In this document: piece by piece, positions 36,638-49,809 of the stretch
How positions within the stretch are numbered: the stretch's first letter is position 1
Layout of the letters: each line of letters begins with the position of its first letter
NCBI RefSeq assembly: GCF_010015445.1
Contig: NC_053120.1
Coordinates: 16,741,097-16,805,096 of the forward strand
Source of the DNA: Perca fluviatilis
Lineage: Eukaryota; Chordata; Actinopteri; Perciformes; Percidae
Direction: 5' to 3'
Length of the DNA: 64,000 bases
The notes under the pieces: model-generated
Told to the model about the DNA's origin: nothing
The model's input: only the letters and a program-made list of their open reading frames with translations
Databases searched by the model: none
Translations under genes and position numbers: made by a program

Positions 36638-37157
36638 TGTCTGTGTGCAGTTTTATTTTTCAAAACTATAGTTAATGTACAAACTCATCACTAAAACACA
36701 TAAGTCAAATAACCATGTTTTGTTTTGTTTTGCATTGACTCTGCACACTGGTGGCGGCATGTAACCTATGACCGTCAATAATTGTATTGCAATTCTTTGC
36801 TGTCCACCGTCGTTACTCTTACTTTATCGAGACAGATACCACAAATTCGAATTTCACGCTAACCTCAAAGAGAATCTGAAAGTATGTCAGAGCACATTGC
36901 TGTAATAGATCAACCTAAAAGGAAAAATAAAGAAGACAGTGGAAGTACTGTTAAAATAAAGAAGTGATGCTTCACAGATATGGGGGTGAGGAGATATTGG
37001 CTTTTTCATGACACTAATGCCAATACCAATGAGCTGGTGTCGAACAAATAAGACATGTTCGTTTGTTTGTATACATTTGTATCTTATGCAGTTTTATGAC
37101 CAGTTGAAAAATATATTGACTGCTAGATTGTTTCAGTTTACCAGCCATTGGCAGATA
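36124..37157. other. unique sequence with a (GT)n tract
   Basis: (GT)n at about 36591-36637. Otherwise nothing is recognised. Confidence 0.45.
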
Positions 37158-37369
37158 GAATTAGCAGCCCGGTCTCATGGAAGTTCGTGTAAATGTGACG
37201 TTATTTGAATCTATTGATACGTGTTCACGGAGACGTTTTTGTTGTTTTTTACGTGGTGGACAACACGAAAATGTGAACTAATGTATTTCAATGGGAAGCA
37301 TATTTCGTGTCCACAGCACGAAATTGTAGGGAGTAATATAAAAAGCCGAAAATCTGCATAGGGAGGTTG

Positions 37370-37440
37370 GTCGGGGTGGTGGATGGGTCAAACAACATAG
37401 GACTTTCACCCGGGCGAGCGGGGATCGCGTCCCGTTTGCG
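37370..37440 (+). repeat. tRNA-like cassette in CCCGGTCTCA copy 1
   Basis: An A-box-like TGGTGGATGGG (37377) and a B-box-like GGATCGCGTCC (37422-37432) are 45 bases apart start to start, the spacing in a normal tRNA. Between them lies ctttcacccgggcgagcggg, recalling the anticodon-loop, variable and T-arm layout of tRNA-Asp/Glu. The cloverleaf stems are imperfect, so I treat it as a relic of tRNA origin and not as a working tRNA. Confidence 0.45.
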
Positions 37441-37499
37441 GCGCTTTGTTTCCCGGGGATGGCGTCCCTGCGTGTGGCGTTTTGTCCCGCGTGTTACTG

Positions 37500-37670
37500 T
37501 GGCGCGTCTCCCGGCGTTTAAGGCCCCCTTTCCCCGGCGTTTAAAGCCCCTTTCCCGGCGTTTAGGCGCCACGTTTAAGGCGCCCTTTCCCCGGCGTTTA
37601 AAGGCGCCCCCGGCGTAAGCCCTTTCCCGCGTTTAAAGCCTTTGCGTTTAAGCCCTTTCCCCTTAAAGTT
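37500..37670. repeat. GC-rich minisatellite (ccggcgtttaaagcccc type)
   Basis: Roughly ten degenerate units of about 16-20 bp built on ccccggcgtttaaagcc. Confidence 0.75.
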
Positions 37671-37830
37671 TTTTCCTAAACCCAACCTCCGCCATCCCGT
37701 TATTGTGCGTCCCCAGCGGGCGCCTGTGAACGCGTCTCCTTTCGGCCGCCTCCCGGAGTCCCAACGCCCTGGCGGCATATCGACGGCGACCTTTTCGGCC
37801 GCCTCCCGGCGTCCTTTCCCCGAGAAAATA

Positions 37831-37905
37831 ATGTGACATTTACACGTAAAAAATAACGTGACAGTTACACGTAAAAAATAACGTGACAGTTACACGTAAA
37901 AAACG
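37831..37905. repeat. 3 x 25-bp tandem repeat
   Basis: Units acgtgacagttacacgtaaa plus aaata, three in a row with one or two changes. A single unit of the same motif is present in the 49.8-kb copy. Confidence 0.9.
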
Positions 37906-37992
37906 AGAAAAACGTCTCCGTGAACACGTATCAATAGATTAAGAATAACGTGTATATTTACACGAACTGCTGTGAGACCGGGTTGGAATTAG

Positions 37993-38723
37993 AGATAGAT
38001 AGAACATTGTGGACCCTGCTAAGTGAGTGAGTGAAGATTGTTCCACCAGTACAAAAAGAGCCTCCACATGTATACATGAGTGTGAATGTACTGTAATTCA
38101 TGGTTTGTGAATGTATGTATCTGTTTATGTGTATAGCTCTCCCCCTCAAGCCAGCTATTGGTAGCACTGTGTAGGACAGCCCAGAAGAGGCTGGGCACTC
38201 GTTGCAACAGAAGGTACGTTGGTTGTCTGGGGCTGGACTGTTCATCAGCTGCTTCAAGCTGCTGCCTCCTGTTGAACCAGTGTTTGCTGGACTCTGAACA
38301 CAGAGCCTGCAGAGCAAGGAAAAAAAAGACAGATATGTTGATACAGAGAGAGAGAAAAGGACTATAGTTTTAACAGGGAAGGAGAAAACCCAAGCGGGAG
38401 AGATATGGGGGAGTTCAGGGAGTAGAAATAAATTAAAACTCACAGAAAATGAAAGAATTTGTTTTCTCATCTCTTTTATTTTATTTATTTTTAATATAAT
38501 TGTTATTGGTGCAACTGCGTTGGTACAAGTTTAAAGTCTGTACAATTCACCATTTTTCAATTATTTTTTTCTCCCCATTTTCCCATCGATCCACCCCCCC
38601 CCCCAAAATGCCCAACAAATACATGTCAAAATAAAATAAAGTACAAAAATAAGAGCAAAATTAACCAATTATCTAGGTCAGGCTCAGGATATATTCCATG
38701 GTTGTTGTAGAGTTAAAACAACG

Positions 38724-38725
<2 letters not shown>
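37993..38725. other. unique sequence, nothing recognised
   Basis: A 170-codon minus frame (37958-38470) crosses the transposon boundary and shows no motif; I do not call it a gene. Confidence 0.4.

Positions 38726-38799
<74 letters not shown>
38726..38799. repeat. (CA)n microsatellite
   Basis: About 36 uninterrupted CA units. Confidence 0.97.
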
Positions 38800-38800
<1 letters not shown>

Positions 38801-41800
38801 ATTACATGACTTTGTCAATGAGCCAACTTATTCAGGAGGGAGAACAGATAGACTGCTAAAGTAGGAAATAAAAGGTTGGCACTTTTTAGAAATCCCTCCC
38901 TAACCCCTCTGAGAGCAAACTTCATCTTCTCTAGGTTTAGAAATGAGATCATGTCTTTTAGCCACGAGGAGAAGGGTTGACGATTTCCAAGCCAGGAGTA
39001 TTCTACGTCTCGCTAAAAGTGTGGCCAAAGCAACAACCGAAAATGGCGAAAGTTATCTCATCTGATTATAACTGAAAATAAAAGTAAATTTGGGAGTGAT
39101 AGATCCTTCGTTCAGCATGTAACAGCATCAGTTGCTTTCTAAATATGGTTTACTAAATATGGCCATATGTAGACATGAATATGTATGAGCATGACAAGTA
39201 TCTCTGCATGTACTATGAAACAATGTCGAGCAAAAGTATTTGGAAATTATAGACAAGGGAGAGGAAATGTAGACACAGAAGCTAAAAAGATATGAGTATT
39301 GGAATTTTAAGTTTTTAAATTCAAGTCAGAAATTAACGAGACATATCCTGCTATTAGTAAATTCTGTACTGATCAATTCATCAAACCAGATTGACATGGA
39401 CATGACATTTTATTTTATATAATTTATCAAGGAAACGGCACATCACACGATTTGTATCTGGAGATTACCGTATATGGATGCATTCTGGGAAGAGCTCAGC
39501 TGGTGCAGTTTAGTGGCAAGATATGTCTCTGAGCAAGTAGCTTGCAAAGACAACAACATATAGTCTTGGTAAAATAGAAGTTAATTAAATCAATGAGATA
39601 CAGTGCAGTCAACATGCCAAAGCATTTACTAAGGCTGCAAATAAACAGAGACAACCACATGTGCATCAATAACCAATTCAATACATTCATATTGAAGGTT
39701 TGCAGGTTTCGAACAGCAATGCAATGTCTTTAGTAAACGCTTTGAGTCATTTAATGAACTATGAATGTTACTTTGCAAAAGTAACACGTTTCTGAATGCA
39801 GTCTGGCTTGCGAAATGTAACAGGAAAGGTTTTGAGTAGCCCATACGTGACAGGCATTTCTACCCGCATTGCACAAGTTAAGATTTTGTTTTCAGATTGA
39901 AACCTTGAAAAGAAAGTTATAAAAAAAACATAAAAAGATCTATCTCACTTGTTTATGTTCCGGAAAACTGGTATGCTATCACTTGGAATGCACAAGTTGT
40001 GCAGGCCTTGAGCTTGCCAAAGTACCAGCATGCTTAATGAAAACACGCACCCTTTGAGGTAATCAAAGTGAAATAATTTGAAAATCAAGAGTTCTTATGC
40101 TACATATTGAGTTATTCTGCTTGAAATAAACCATAGTTTATTTAGCTAGAAGCATAAAACAAAACATTGTGTGCAGGAGAGGATTTCCCCCCAGGAAAAA
40201 CCTCCTAACACCTGTTTTTAAGCTTCTGAGAAATGGTCAAAATTCAAATCATTGTGGTATATCAGCTGGAGCTGCAAGATAGACATCTATTTATATGGAA
40301 ATTGTGATTGTCATTTTTTTTCGTAATGCAAATCAAGTGAAAGTTACAGCATCTTTGAAATGATAGACGAAGAACATTTATAGTTAGCGGTTCACTGCAG
40401 AGAGAGAGAGAGAGAAAGAGAGGGAGAATCATGCATGCCTGTATGTTGACAGATCTAATTCAATTAAGCAGCAGGAGATCTGACCAAGAGGCAAGCATTG
40501 TCACCCCACGTGTCATGTTTTGATGTGCAGTTATGTAATACTCAGCTAAGTAACAGCCTAGTGGATTGTGGAGGGCAGGAATCTGGAGCTCAGTCTAAAT
40601 GAGTTGGAAATATAATTGGAGAATAAAAAAAAAAAAAAGTATACTAGGAGTGATTACTAACCTGATGAGATTGGTTATGTTTTTATAAAGAGAAACCTTA
40701 CAATTTAGAAAAACTCATGTTTGCTTAATATGACATTTAATTAAAAGGCCCTGGTGGCCTGTTAAAATCCCACTGTGTACTATAGATATGAGAAAATTAA
40801 ATGAAAACCAGCTTTTTGCAGATACTAACCACATTATGAGTCTGGATTGTTGTCCCTAAAGTATTGCATGGACCGGAAATTTCAGCCCAACTTGGCCTGA
40901 TTTGTTTTGCTCTCCTGCTGACATTTTTCAGCCCAAACATGCTGCCCCGTTCACAGTCCAACCCTACAGTCACAGTCAAGTTTTTCCTTTATTTACAGCA
41001 GAAAAGACCTGCTGTCTTTTTACATCACTGTGCTTCTCACAATCAGGTGCAGACGTTCCCCTCTGGGAGATGACTGTTGGAGCTCTGTCTTCTGCTGTTG
41101 GCCACTGAGTTCCATTGTCCAAAAAATGTGATCATATGTTGTTGCATAAGGGCACCTTGACAACAGTACTGCTGATGAAGCATGTGTCTCTGGTCTAAGG
41201 ATTTAAACTAGTGGCCTAATAGAAACAGACCAGGCTTCCATCATCAATTCAGACTCATGAGAGATTCACAGTTTTATTCTCAATGCTCATACATTAAACA
41301 ACATGATTCATGACAGCTTGTGTTTGCAATTCAAATTTACATCAACCTGCTGAAAAAAAATAAAAAATAAACCCTACTTAAATCTCAGAGTATACTAGTG
41401 AGAACAGTTATTCTGCGCTCTCACGTCCATTTGTGGAAACTTTCCCAATGGAACCAAATTGTGTTAGATTATTCCTAATTTCGTGTCACACAATTCAAGT
41501 GGATATAATAATATAGTAATATAGTTGGCCCCTTAAGTGGTGTGTTGAAATGATAAGAGCTACTATATCAGAGAAACAGTTTTTTGCTTAATATTTAGCC
41601 TATAAAAAGGATGCGGTTGTTTGAATCTATCTTTTCTTCATCAAGTTGCATCAATTAAATGGACTTGTGTGCTCCTTTTTTGTTGTTTCTCCAGAGAAAT
41701 GTAAGTTGTCCAACAACCAATTATTACAAAAACAGGGGCAAACCATTTTAAAAATGGTTCCACAAATTTGACACAAGACCACAAATGGAAACAGAAATGA

Positions 41801-44800
41801 CTACATTTAGGCCAAGTAATGGCACATCTGACTTGTGTCATGTGTTCCTTGTGCTGAGCCTGCTTCTTGGAACAGGACAAGGAGTTCCCCAGGTAGTATT
41901 GAACCTGTGTGCGTGTGTATTCAACATTTACCTTTTCAAGCTGCTTTTATTATTGACTGCTTTGGTGTGATCACTAGCTCTCCAGCGGTTTCTCTTGACA
42001 GCTCCAACTTTGTTGAGGACAGTGGATGTGAGATGAGCCATGCAGTTACCATGTCCCAACCTTCTTCTACTCGCAGTACAGTTCAGTGTTACAGTGCTAC
42101 AGAGTTCAGACTGTAGTCTCAGGATCCAGTCCATCCTCATGCAATGCATTGTTAACCATGTGTGGTTCAGTTTTGACCTACTGTTGTGTGTTTTTAATTT
42201 TCCATCAGTCTGTGCTTAACATTGCAAGGTATGTCTTTTGTTGTTACCCAGGGACTGAAAATGACACAAACTATTTTTGTGGGTATAAAAGCACATATGC
42301 ACACATTTTGCATTTAAGGCTGTGATGCTCACTTTTTGTGGATCCAGCCAGGAGTTCATTTGGCAAGCTCGTAACGCAAAATGAGACCCATTACTTGGGT
42401 TTCAGGCCCTCTTAGTCTGCAGGAAATGTTCCTTCCCTGCTACTTGACAGAGTATGTGTGTATAAGTGAAAAATCTAGTGACAGAGGCATGTTGATTACA
42501 GGACTTTTGTCCCTTGCATTATGTTTTTCACCATTGCATTGCTTCTTATACATACATCTACTGTTCAAAAAGCTGCCCATACATTTTCTGCTGTAGGTAA
42601 TTTCAGCTCCCTCTGACTTGTCAGGGGTGCAATGCCTTGCTCAAAGACCCTCACATCCATGTTACCCACACAGATTTGGCACCATTACCCCAGACAGAAA
42701 ATTATGTCTCAAATTGTCTTCCTTATAGTGGAAACCTATCTTCTACGGTTTTAACTTTAAGGTGCAGTCCAGCAGAAAGTGTAGATGCACTCAAACAGAA
42801 CATTTTGAAAGATGCTGAATCACTGGTGCACTGTGCTTTTGAAAGTGCTAGATGCAAATGCAGCTTAATGTAAATTAAAGTTTTTTGGTGAGTTACAGGA
42901 TGGGGTAGAGGACAGGGTAAAAAAATGTAGTATTGGTCGTAGAGGCAGCATTTAAAGACACACTTTAACGGTCAACAGGGTTTCTATATTTACCCTAACC
43001 CAAAGTCTTAAAAAACATAACAGAACATCAGGAGTCGTATGACTATAACTAGAAAATCTAAAACTAGCAGAGCCATAAGCCACCTATGAAGTGAAACAGA
43101 AGGTTTGTGCTGGATACCTCGGGTGCCTCCCAAAATGAACTCTCGGTCCAATTGTCCTTTATTCTCCTTTATGAGGAGATCAGCTCCATGTGTGTGGCTT
43201 CCCACACCTGCTCCCAATAGGAGTGGGTTGAGCCACTTGGCGGGAACATAGAAACCACCAATCACCCTGGCCCTTTTGTTTGTTGGTGCCATGGAAAAGT
43301 GTAGTATATACACTGTATATTTGAATTGGGCGCATATACAAATAACTAGGGATTTAATTTTGGTTGGCATCATACTCCCCGCATCTGGGCGTGCTACTCA
43401 GAAAACAAAAAGTGGCATTTCTGTGCTAGGCTTTCCAAATATTAGAAAGTGTCTTTTTTCTTACACACATCCAACTTGCATTTACATCAGCTCTCCTGTT
43501 GAATTACACAGCAATTTTTGGAAGTACAAAGTCTCATTCTAGGGCATCTTTATAAAGTTAAATGGTGCCACCTGAGGTCAAATTCCAAAGTGATATAAAG
43601 AATGAAGATGCTTCATGTGGGTGTATGTCTATTCATCCTTTAGTGAGAATTGAGTCTTTTCAGCATTATTTTAAAGGACAGCACAGTCGAGATAAAAGAT
43701 AATGCAAATATGGTGAAAGAATAAAAAAGGCTTTGTGAATCTGCTCTGGTGGCAGAGAGAATCATTTGTAGTTATGACATATTCTCTCCCATCAGCGCCG
43801 TTGAAGTTTGGCTTGAAAATGTCAAGAGTGGCCTTGTCCAATTAAAGAGCAGTCTTCTATGTTCTCTGTTAATTCTCATTTCAGGCATTCGCTGGCTGAA
43901 TAGGCTTACAAATTACATTTTGTCCTCTCTGATCCATTCTCTTCCTCTTTTCTTTAGCTGCTCTCTCTCACTCTCCCTCTGTCTCCAACCCTCCCTTACC
44001 GTGTCTGTGCTTCTCTCCTTGTCTCTCATTATTTTAAATGAAATGAGGAATGTGCATTGAATATTTGAATAAATCAAGGGGCTTATTAAAAAAACATTTC
44101 TTAACCTGATTAGCTAGATCATTAGGGAATCCAGAGGGGTTTTGTGTAGCGTGGCCTGATCCGAGCAAATTTGCGACCACTCTTTGAAGGTCAGCATGCA
44201 AAAAAGGAAACACTGTGTCATCAGTTGTGTGTTCAATAATTCACTCATTTTTATGTCCAATTTCCTTTCTAGCTTACTTCCTTCCTATCCATCTATCTCT
44301 CTCTCTCTCTACTGTATCTCTTTTTGTACAATTAGCTGCCTCACTGTGTTAGCATGCATGTATGGATGTTTCACCCACAGTCCCTCACTGGTTGTTTCAG
44401 TTTTTTTTAGTTGGCTATTTTTAGGTAATTACTATGCAACAGGTTAATTTAGATGTCTGTTGCAAGTTTGACTAAAGGTAAGCTTTAACACCTTGTAGAC
44501 ACTTTGCCATGAATATTTATGCTTTGTATCTTGCCTGCGCATGTACTGTGCAACACAGAAGGTTGTTTTGCATCTGAGAATATGCATAATGCCAGAAGTG
44601 AAAGCTGACCTCTTGTACAAAGATCATATATCAAGTTCACCTGCTACCAGTCACGGTGACATAACATATGCTTTGTTATGAATGTTTTGTTTTTCATACA
44701 GGGCTTTACAGCGCTGTAGAGGGTGCAGACATGTTTGTCTCACATGGTTAAAAGAGAAAACAAATTTTCTTTCAATGTGACTGTCATGCTAGTCCAAATC

Positions 44801-45099
44801 GTTCTCATTCCCAAGTCGTCAAATACTGACGCTTAGTCAGTGGCTCTAAGCATCAGATATCAATGGGCCTTATTATATACCTAAAATAGAAGTATTTTAA
44901 GCTAAGTAAAGCGCTGTAACGTGAACAGTCTATACGATACGATAAAATCCAAGCGGCAGTTGCAGGTTGTATTAAGCCGCTACAGAGCTCCAGGACGCCG
45001 GCTACCAGTGGCAGTTGTTTGGCCGCCAATAGGTGACTGTGCGCTGGCAACAGGCATCGCCAGATGACGGTCCTTTCAGAAAAGGTGTGTTATGTGTCG
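38800..45099. other. long unique stretch, nothing recognised
   Basis: About 6.3 kb of AT-rich DNA. A short purine-rich (GA) patch lies near 40400-40425 and a pyrimidine-rich patch at 43930-44010. No transposon ends, RNA genes or coding motifs were identified. It could include non-coding conserved elements that cannot be seen from one sequence. Confidence 0.4.
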
Positions 45100-45107
45100 A
45101 TTACAGT

Positions 45108-45471
45108 CATAGGCGCTGATTTATGTTTTCCTCCATGGGTGCTCACGGGCGCACGCCCTTTTAAAAAAAAAGTAGTTAAATAATGTTTGCATTTCAGAAC
45201 CTTAAGAAATGGACAGTGGCCGACAAGAACACACACGCCTATTAACTCGATAATAAAGCCGTTAAGTAGGCCATCTTTCAACTCAGGACAACGCCACTTC
45301 CCACAAATACAGATAGGATTGGAGATGAAAAGTTGAACTGACACGTAACCACGATCAGCTTTGTGGGAAATTAAGAATCAATGCCACCGACATAACCAAA
45401 CACACTATGACAGACGCTCCAACGTAGGTGCTCAGTATTTTCGGTACTATCGGCCGGTATCGGTGCCTATG
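45108..45471. mobile_element. 364-bp hAT-like MITE
   Basis: Left end CATAGGCGCTGAT and right end (reverse complement) CATAGGCACCGAT match at 11 of 13. Flanking 8-mers attacagt (45100-45107) and atgacagt (45472-45479) match at 7 of 8. No coding capacity. Confidence 0.7.
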
Positions 45472-45479
45472 ATGACAGT

Positions 45480-47035
45480 TAAGTTTAGACACCAAAACGA
45501 CTAGTGAAGTTTGGGTGAAAGTATTTAGTTTTTGCCGCAAAGTGAACTCCGCTCTTCGGCTTGAAAGCGCTGTGTTGCATGATGACACCACGTTGTGCTA
45601 TTATTTTCCATTGGATATTGAAGTTCATGAATAAGGGTTTTGGCATGGCTGGCCGAGTGGCACTATATCTGAAAGATGGATATAAATCTTGCATGTTTTG
45701 TTTTGTTGTGCATGATCAAGAAACCCCCCCCCCCTTTGTTTTTTTCACAAATCACACCCTGCATATACAGTATATACTGCAAACATGTCCTCTGCCTGTC
45801 CTCTATGTTTAGTTTATCAAAAACACATTTTTGTAGTATAGAAGACTCACTCTTTGTGGGCTTAAAAGGTGACTAGTAAAAAACAGTTTGTAGTTTCATT
45901 TTTAAAAGTGGCTATGGTCAGCTCATGCAATTCACTATGTCCTTTAATGATATGTTTTAATGTTGGAAAAGCACAGTTCAACATTCACAGAAAGTTCTCA
46001 AAGCAATCCTGCAGCATACTCCACTTCTCCACTGTTCTTATGGTCTGTATCCAAACACTTATACAGTATAGCTTTACCTAAATCTTGTTAATTAGACTAC
46101 TTCTGTCTGAATCTTTATGCACTAGCTCATGTGGCTTAGTAATTATAATTAATAACTGTTTTAACTGCTTTAACCTCCGAATAGGCTCACCGGATCTGGA
46201 ATTCTTCACAGAGCAGCCACCAGTGTGTGATCTTCCACAGTTGGTCTAAAATATCACATACTTGGTTGTATTGCCTTATGGGAAAAAAAGCATCTCCATT
46301 TCCTTTTCTGACTGATTGCTTCTACAGTATTTACATATCTGGAGCTGCAGGAAGTATAGCACTTTGTATATGATGTGTTAAACTGTTGTACCTACACTGC
46401 CATTTATACTCATATTCACATATGCACTTATCTGGAAGGGATCGTCTTAAAACTGAGATCTTCAAGTGCTTGTAGCTGTGGAAGATTACAATGCACCTCC
46501 ATTAGATAGAGGATACTAATAATTCCAAAATTGAATTGGTCACTAAAACAAAACAAATAGGTAAAAATTAAATCATTAACTTAAAAAATTCTATATCTCC
46601 ATACATTATTTACAGTTTATAGATCTTATAATTTTCAAGAGCTAACACTCGCCACAATACACACAGTGCATAGAAATCTGCTTTTTTGCATATCACACAG
46701 ACACACATGCATGAGTGCATTTCGTTTGAGGGGTCAGAGTGCAGTTCATTCCAAAAAATTGATAATTAGGAATTTGTTACTGCTTTGAGAATAGATTATG
46801 TAAGTAAATCTGCAATTTTCTGCAAGTTGAAAATATCAGAGCTCAAAGTATGGTTGGAGTGATCATGTACTGTATGTCACTTTCCAAAGCCGGGCACAAA
46901 TTTAACAAAGCATTCTGGGTGATCCTTGGTTTGATTGTTGCAGCACCTTTAGTGCTACAGTAGATCGGCCTCCCTCGAAAATACGACTTCATAAGTTGTT
47001 TGTACTGTATTGTTTGACGGTGGTGCCCAATGGTG
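45480..47035. other. unique sequence, nothing recognised
   Basis: Contains a C run at 45725-45734. No gene or element ends were seen. Confidence 0.4.
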
Positions 47036-47480
47036 GGGGTAGTAATTATGACATAAGCAAAGCAGGAATTATAGGAACACTAAATTCCACGTAAGGAGAA
47101 AGGATGGGGTGATAGATGGGTCAAACAAACACAGGACCTTCACCTATGAGACCAGTGTTCATGTCCCATTTGAAAAGAAACGTTTTTGTAACTTTATGAA
47201 ACAAACGGAAACTACGCCACATCCGTAACCGAGCATAACCAAGTAATGTAATGTAACAAATGTATTGATTTTAACCAAAACCATGATCTTTTTCTAAACT
47301 TAAATAAGTAGTTTTGTTGCCTAAATCTAACTGCGACCATTACAATCTCTGGTTTAGATATGAGGATGGAAAACGCTCCTCTGGGTTGTAGTTCCTGCCA
47401 CCGCTAGGTGCGTTTATTTATCAAATGCTCCTATGGGTCATAATAGTGGGTAGAAATAAACAACCTATATCAGTATATGT
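47036..47480. repeat. repeat copy related to 12.85-13.2 kb, with a tRNA-like cassette
   Basis: The right part matches 12955-13180 block by block. The left part carries tgatagatgggtcaaacaa..ggac.ttcacc..gagacc, the same cassette as in the CCCGGTCTCA elements, here with a B-box-like TGTTCATGTCC 46 bases after the A-box-like start. This links the two repeat groups. Ends not defined. Confidence 0.65.
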
Positions 47481-48192
47481 TTTGGAAAACATGTTGTGGT
47501 AAAGTGGCTTTCCAGGGACCAATCAGTGCACCCTCTATTTACTGTTAAAAAAACAGTTGTCACAATTGTCAGAAATGTGAAGTACATCATATCCTGTTAA
47601 TCAGAAGGTCTACAAAAAGGCTGTCACAGATTTCTCCAACTTATCCATGTAGTGCTGATGATGCAGACACCAAACTTGTCCAATGAAAGTACGTCTAATA
47701 AGTCAGTGTAAACACCAAACAAACAAGTCCAGATAACAATGGCTCTTTTTTATTCTTTATTTCAAACGGAGGGAACCAAACTAAGGGCGTAAAAACAAAC
47801 TGAGGAAAGAAAAAGTAAAAGGAAAACGAAGGAGAAACGAGATTTAGGAGAGAAATAATAAATTAATTAGAAATGTGTGAAAAAAGCTATTGCAACATTT
47901 CATTTAAATTAGTAACAAATGACAAATCCATTTTCTTTGAGTTGGCAGGGAAAATGATGACTCATTTTAAGTTTGCATATGAAAAAAAAGATTCATGTAA
48001 ATGCAGGTGCAAATTATGCAGAGGGGATTTGGAGGCAGTTGACTTTTTTCACATTGGATTCCCTTCCTGGAGAGATGCTAATGTCTCTGGTAAATAAAAT
48101 AAACACACCTTCTATGAACTGCAACACGCCCTTTAGAAGTATTTTTTGTATAATTATTCAAGTATTATTTTCATGGACCATTCATACGCATA
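47481..48192. other. unique sequence, nothing recognised
   Basis: No motif or repeat end recognised. Confidence 0.4.
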
Positions 48193-48345
48193 GTAGTCTC
48201 GCATTGTCAGTGGAGATAGCCACAGCGCTGTGGAGTAAGGTCTGGCTACACCACACATTCTAGGATAGGAGAAAAAACACTCTGGGTTGTTTTCATTTCT
48301 TTAACCCAATCACAATCTGCGCTAAGCATCGGACGCAGCGACTAT
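48193..48345. repeat. dispersed short-element fragment, inverted relative to the 14.1-kb copy
   Basis: Begins ctcgcattgtcag, then cacagcgctgtggag, ggataggag, cccaatcacaatc.gcgctaagc. Each block is the reverse of one in 13925-14157. Confidence 0.65.
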
Positions 48346-49491
48346 ACTGTATGTGTAACTATGTTATTTGTATGTATTACATACGATTAAGTATGAAAGT
48401 AATTGTTGAGTTTGAAATCAAAGGATCCAAAATTAAAATTACAGACAGAAACTGTTCTATGATAGGTCGCGCTAAACAAAACAAAATGTAGACGTGATTC
48501 ACCCATTAGTCTGCCAACGGCTACTAACAAAGCAAATCTCACACCTGCTATGATTGAGAACAGTTGAATGTGAAAAATAGATATTCAACAGCACTTGGCA
48601 AACACTTCAAAATGACAATGATTTACACATTTGGGCATACTGTATCTTTTCAACAAGCCAGTGGAAAGCTGCAGTTCATGTGTTCTAATGGTTAACAGTA
48701 TTAGCAGTATAGTCAGTTATGTTTAACTTAACTAACAAAGACTGGAATTGTAATTTTTTTTACTTACCTTTCAACCTTTCAAAAACCTTTCAAAATCATG
48801 CAGCTCTGCTCCTATTTTTCTACTTATATTTTGGTGTGAGGCATGGATGGAGGTACACACATTTTTACTGCACCTGATTTCACAGCAATCAAAGACTTTT
48901 CACTATTGTGGGAATTATAATTTAAAAAGGAGGCGCTTTAATTACTGCACAGTGTTGCCTGGTCAGTTAACCCAGATGAATTTCAAATATGAAACACAGC
49001 CGTAATTATTACTCCTGTTGAGTTGTTATGATTTTAATGGGTCAGGTACGTGTGGAATACACAAACCATCCTAGGTGGCTGAGTCGGCATAAGTAAGCAT
49101 ACTAATTAATCAGCTGCTTTACATACTGTTACTTTAGGTATACTAGGTAATGAGCAATTAAATGTTGCACAACATTGATAAAGGCAATTGCTGGATGTTT
49201 TACTGGTTACAGACTAAGAAAGTGCTCCGATACTTCTTTTTAAAAGTCTTTTCTACGTTTTCTGATATTTCCTTGCAATTTCAAAGATAATGCAAAGTCT
49301 GCATGCTTAGGCATGAACTTCTTTAAGCACACTGTTGCAAAAGGGGTTCTAACATAAAATGATCGACCACCTTCAGTTTAAAGGCTGGATGCTGGGACAG
49401 CCAGGAGGACACTGTTTGAGGATTCTAAGCTTTGTTCAGGCTCATATAGGGAGTCAAAAGGTCAAGGAGGTTACTTAGTCCTGGGCCCTAT
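48346..49491. other. unique sequence, nothing recognised
   Basis: AT-rich, no recognised features. Confidence 0.4.
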
Positions 49492-49673
49492 TTAAAGGTG
49501 CAATATGTAATATTGTATGTAATACTGGCAGCTAGCGGTTAAAATAGTTACTGCACTACCAATTCAAAATACTGGAGAGTCGTTTCCCCCCGCCCCCTCC
49601 TGCCCAGACTCGAAGTTCACGGAGGTTGCCAGGCTGAGACCGCAGCATTCACAACAATGTTGCTAGACGCTTT

Positions 49674-49789
49674 TCTCACATAGCCAGACATTACTCCACA
49701 GCACAGCGGAGTAGCTAACGTTAGATGCTAGTCTCACATAGCCAGACATTACTCCACAGCACAGCGGAGTAGCTAACGTTATATGCTGG
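49674..49789. repeat. 2 x 58-bp tandem duplication
   Basis: tctcacatagccagacatta..cagcggagtagctaacgtta repeats twice almost exactly, ending atgcta and atgctg. Confidence 0.92.
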
Positions 49790-49809
49790 CTATATTGACA
49801 GTCATAAAA

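Larger units (their letters stand above)
37165..37985. mobile_element. CCCGGTCTCA-family element, copy 1
   Basis: Left end CAGCCCGGTCTCATGGAAG and right end (reverse complement) CAACCCGGTCTCACAGCAG; the inverted similarity continues through gttcgtgtaaat. Flanked by a 7-bp direct repeat GAATTAG (37158-37164 and 37986-37992). The interior has a tRNA-like cassette (about 37370-37440), a GC-rich minisatellite (ccccggcgtttaaag type, 37500-37670) and a 3 x 25-bp tandem. No transposase. The superfamily is unknown; 7-bp duplications are not typical of the common fish superfamilies. Confidence 0.8.

Noticed and set aside
37370..37440. Functional tRNA gene
   Set aside because: A- and B-box spacing fits, but the acceptor and anticodon stems do not pair well; kept only as a tRNA-like relic.
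37958..38470. 170-codon minus frame
   Set aside because: Runs across the border of the CCCGGTCTCA element and shows no motif.
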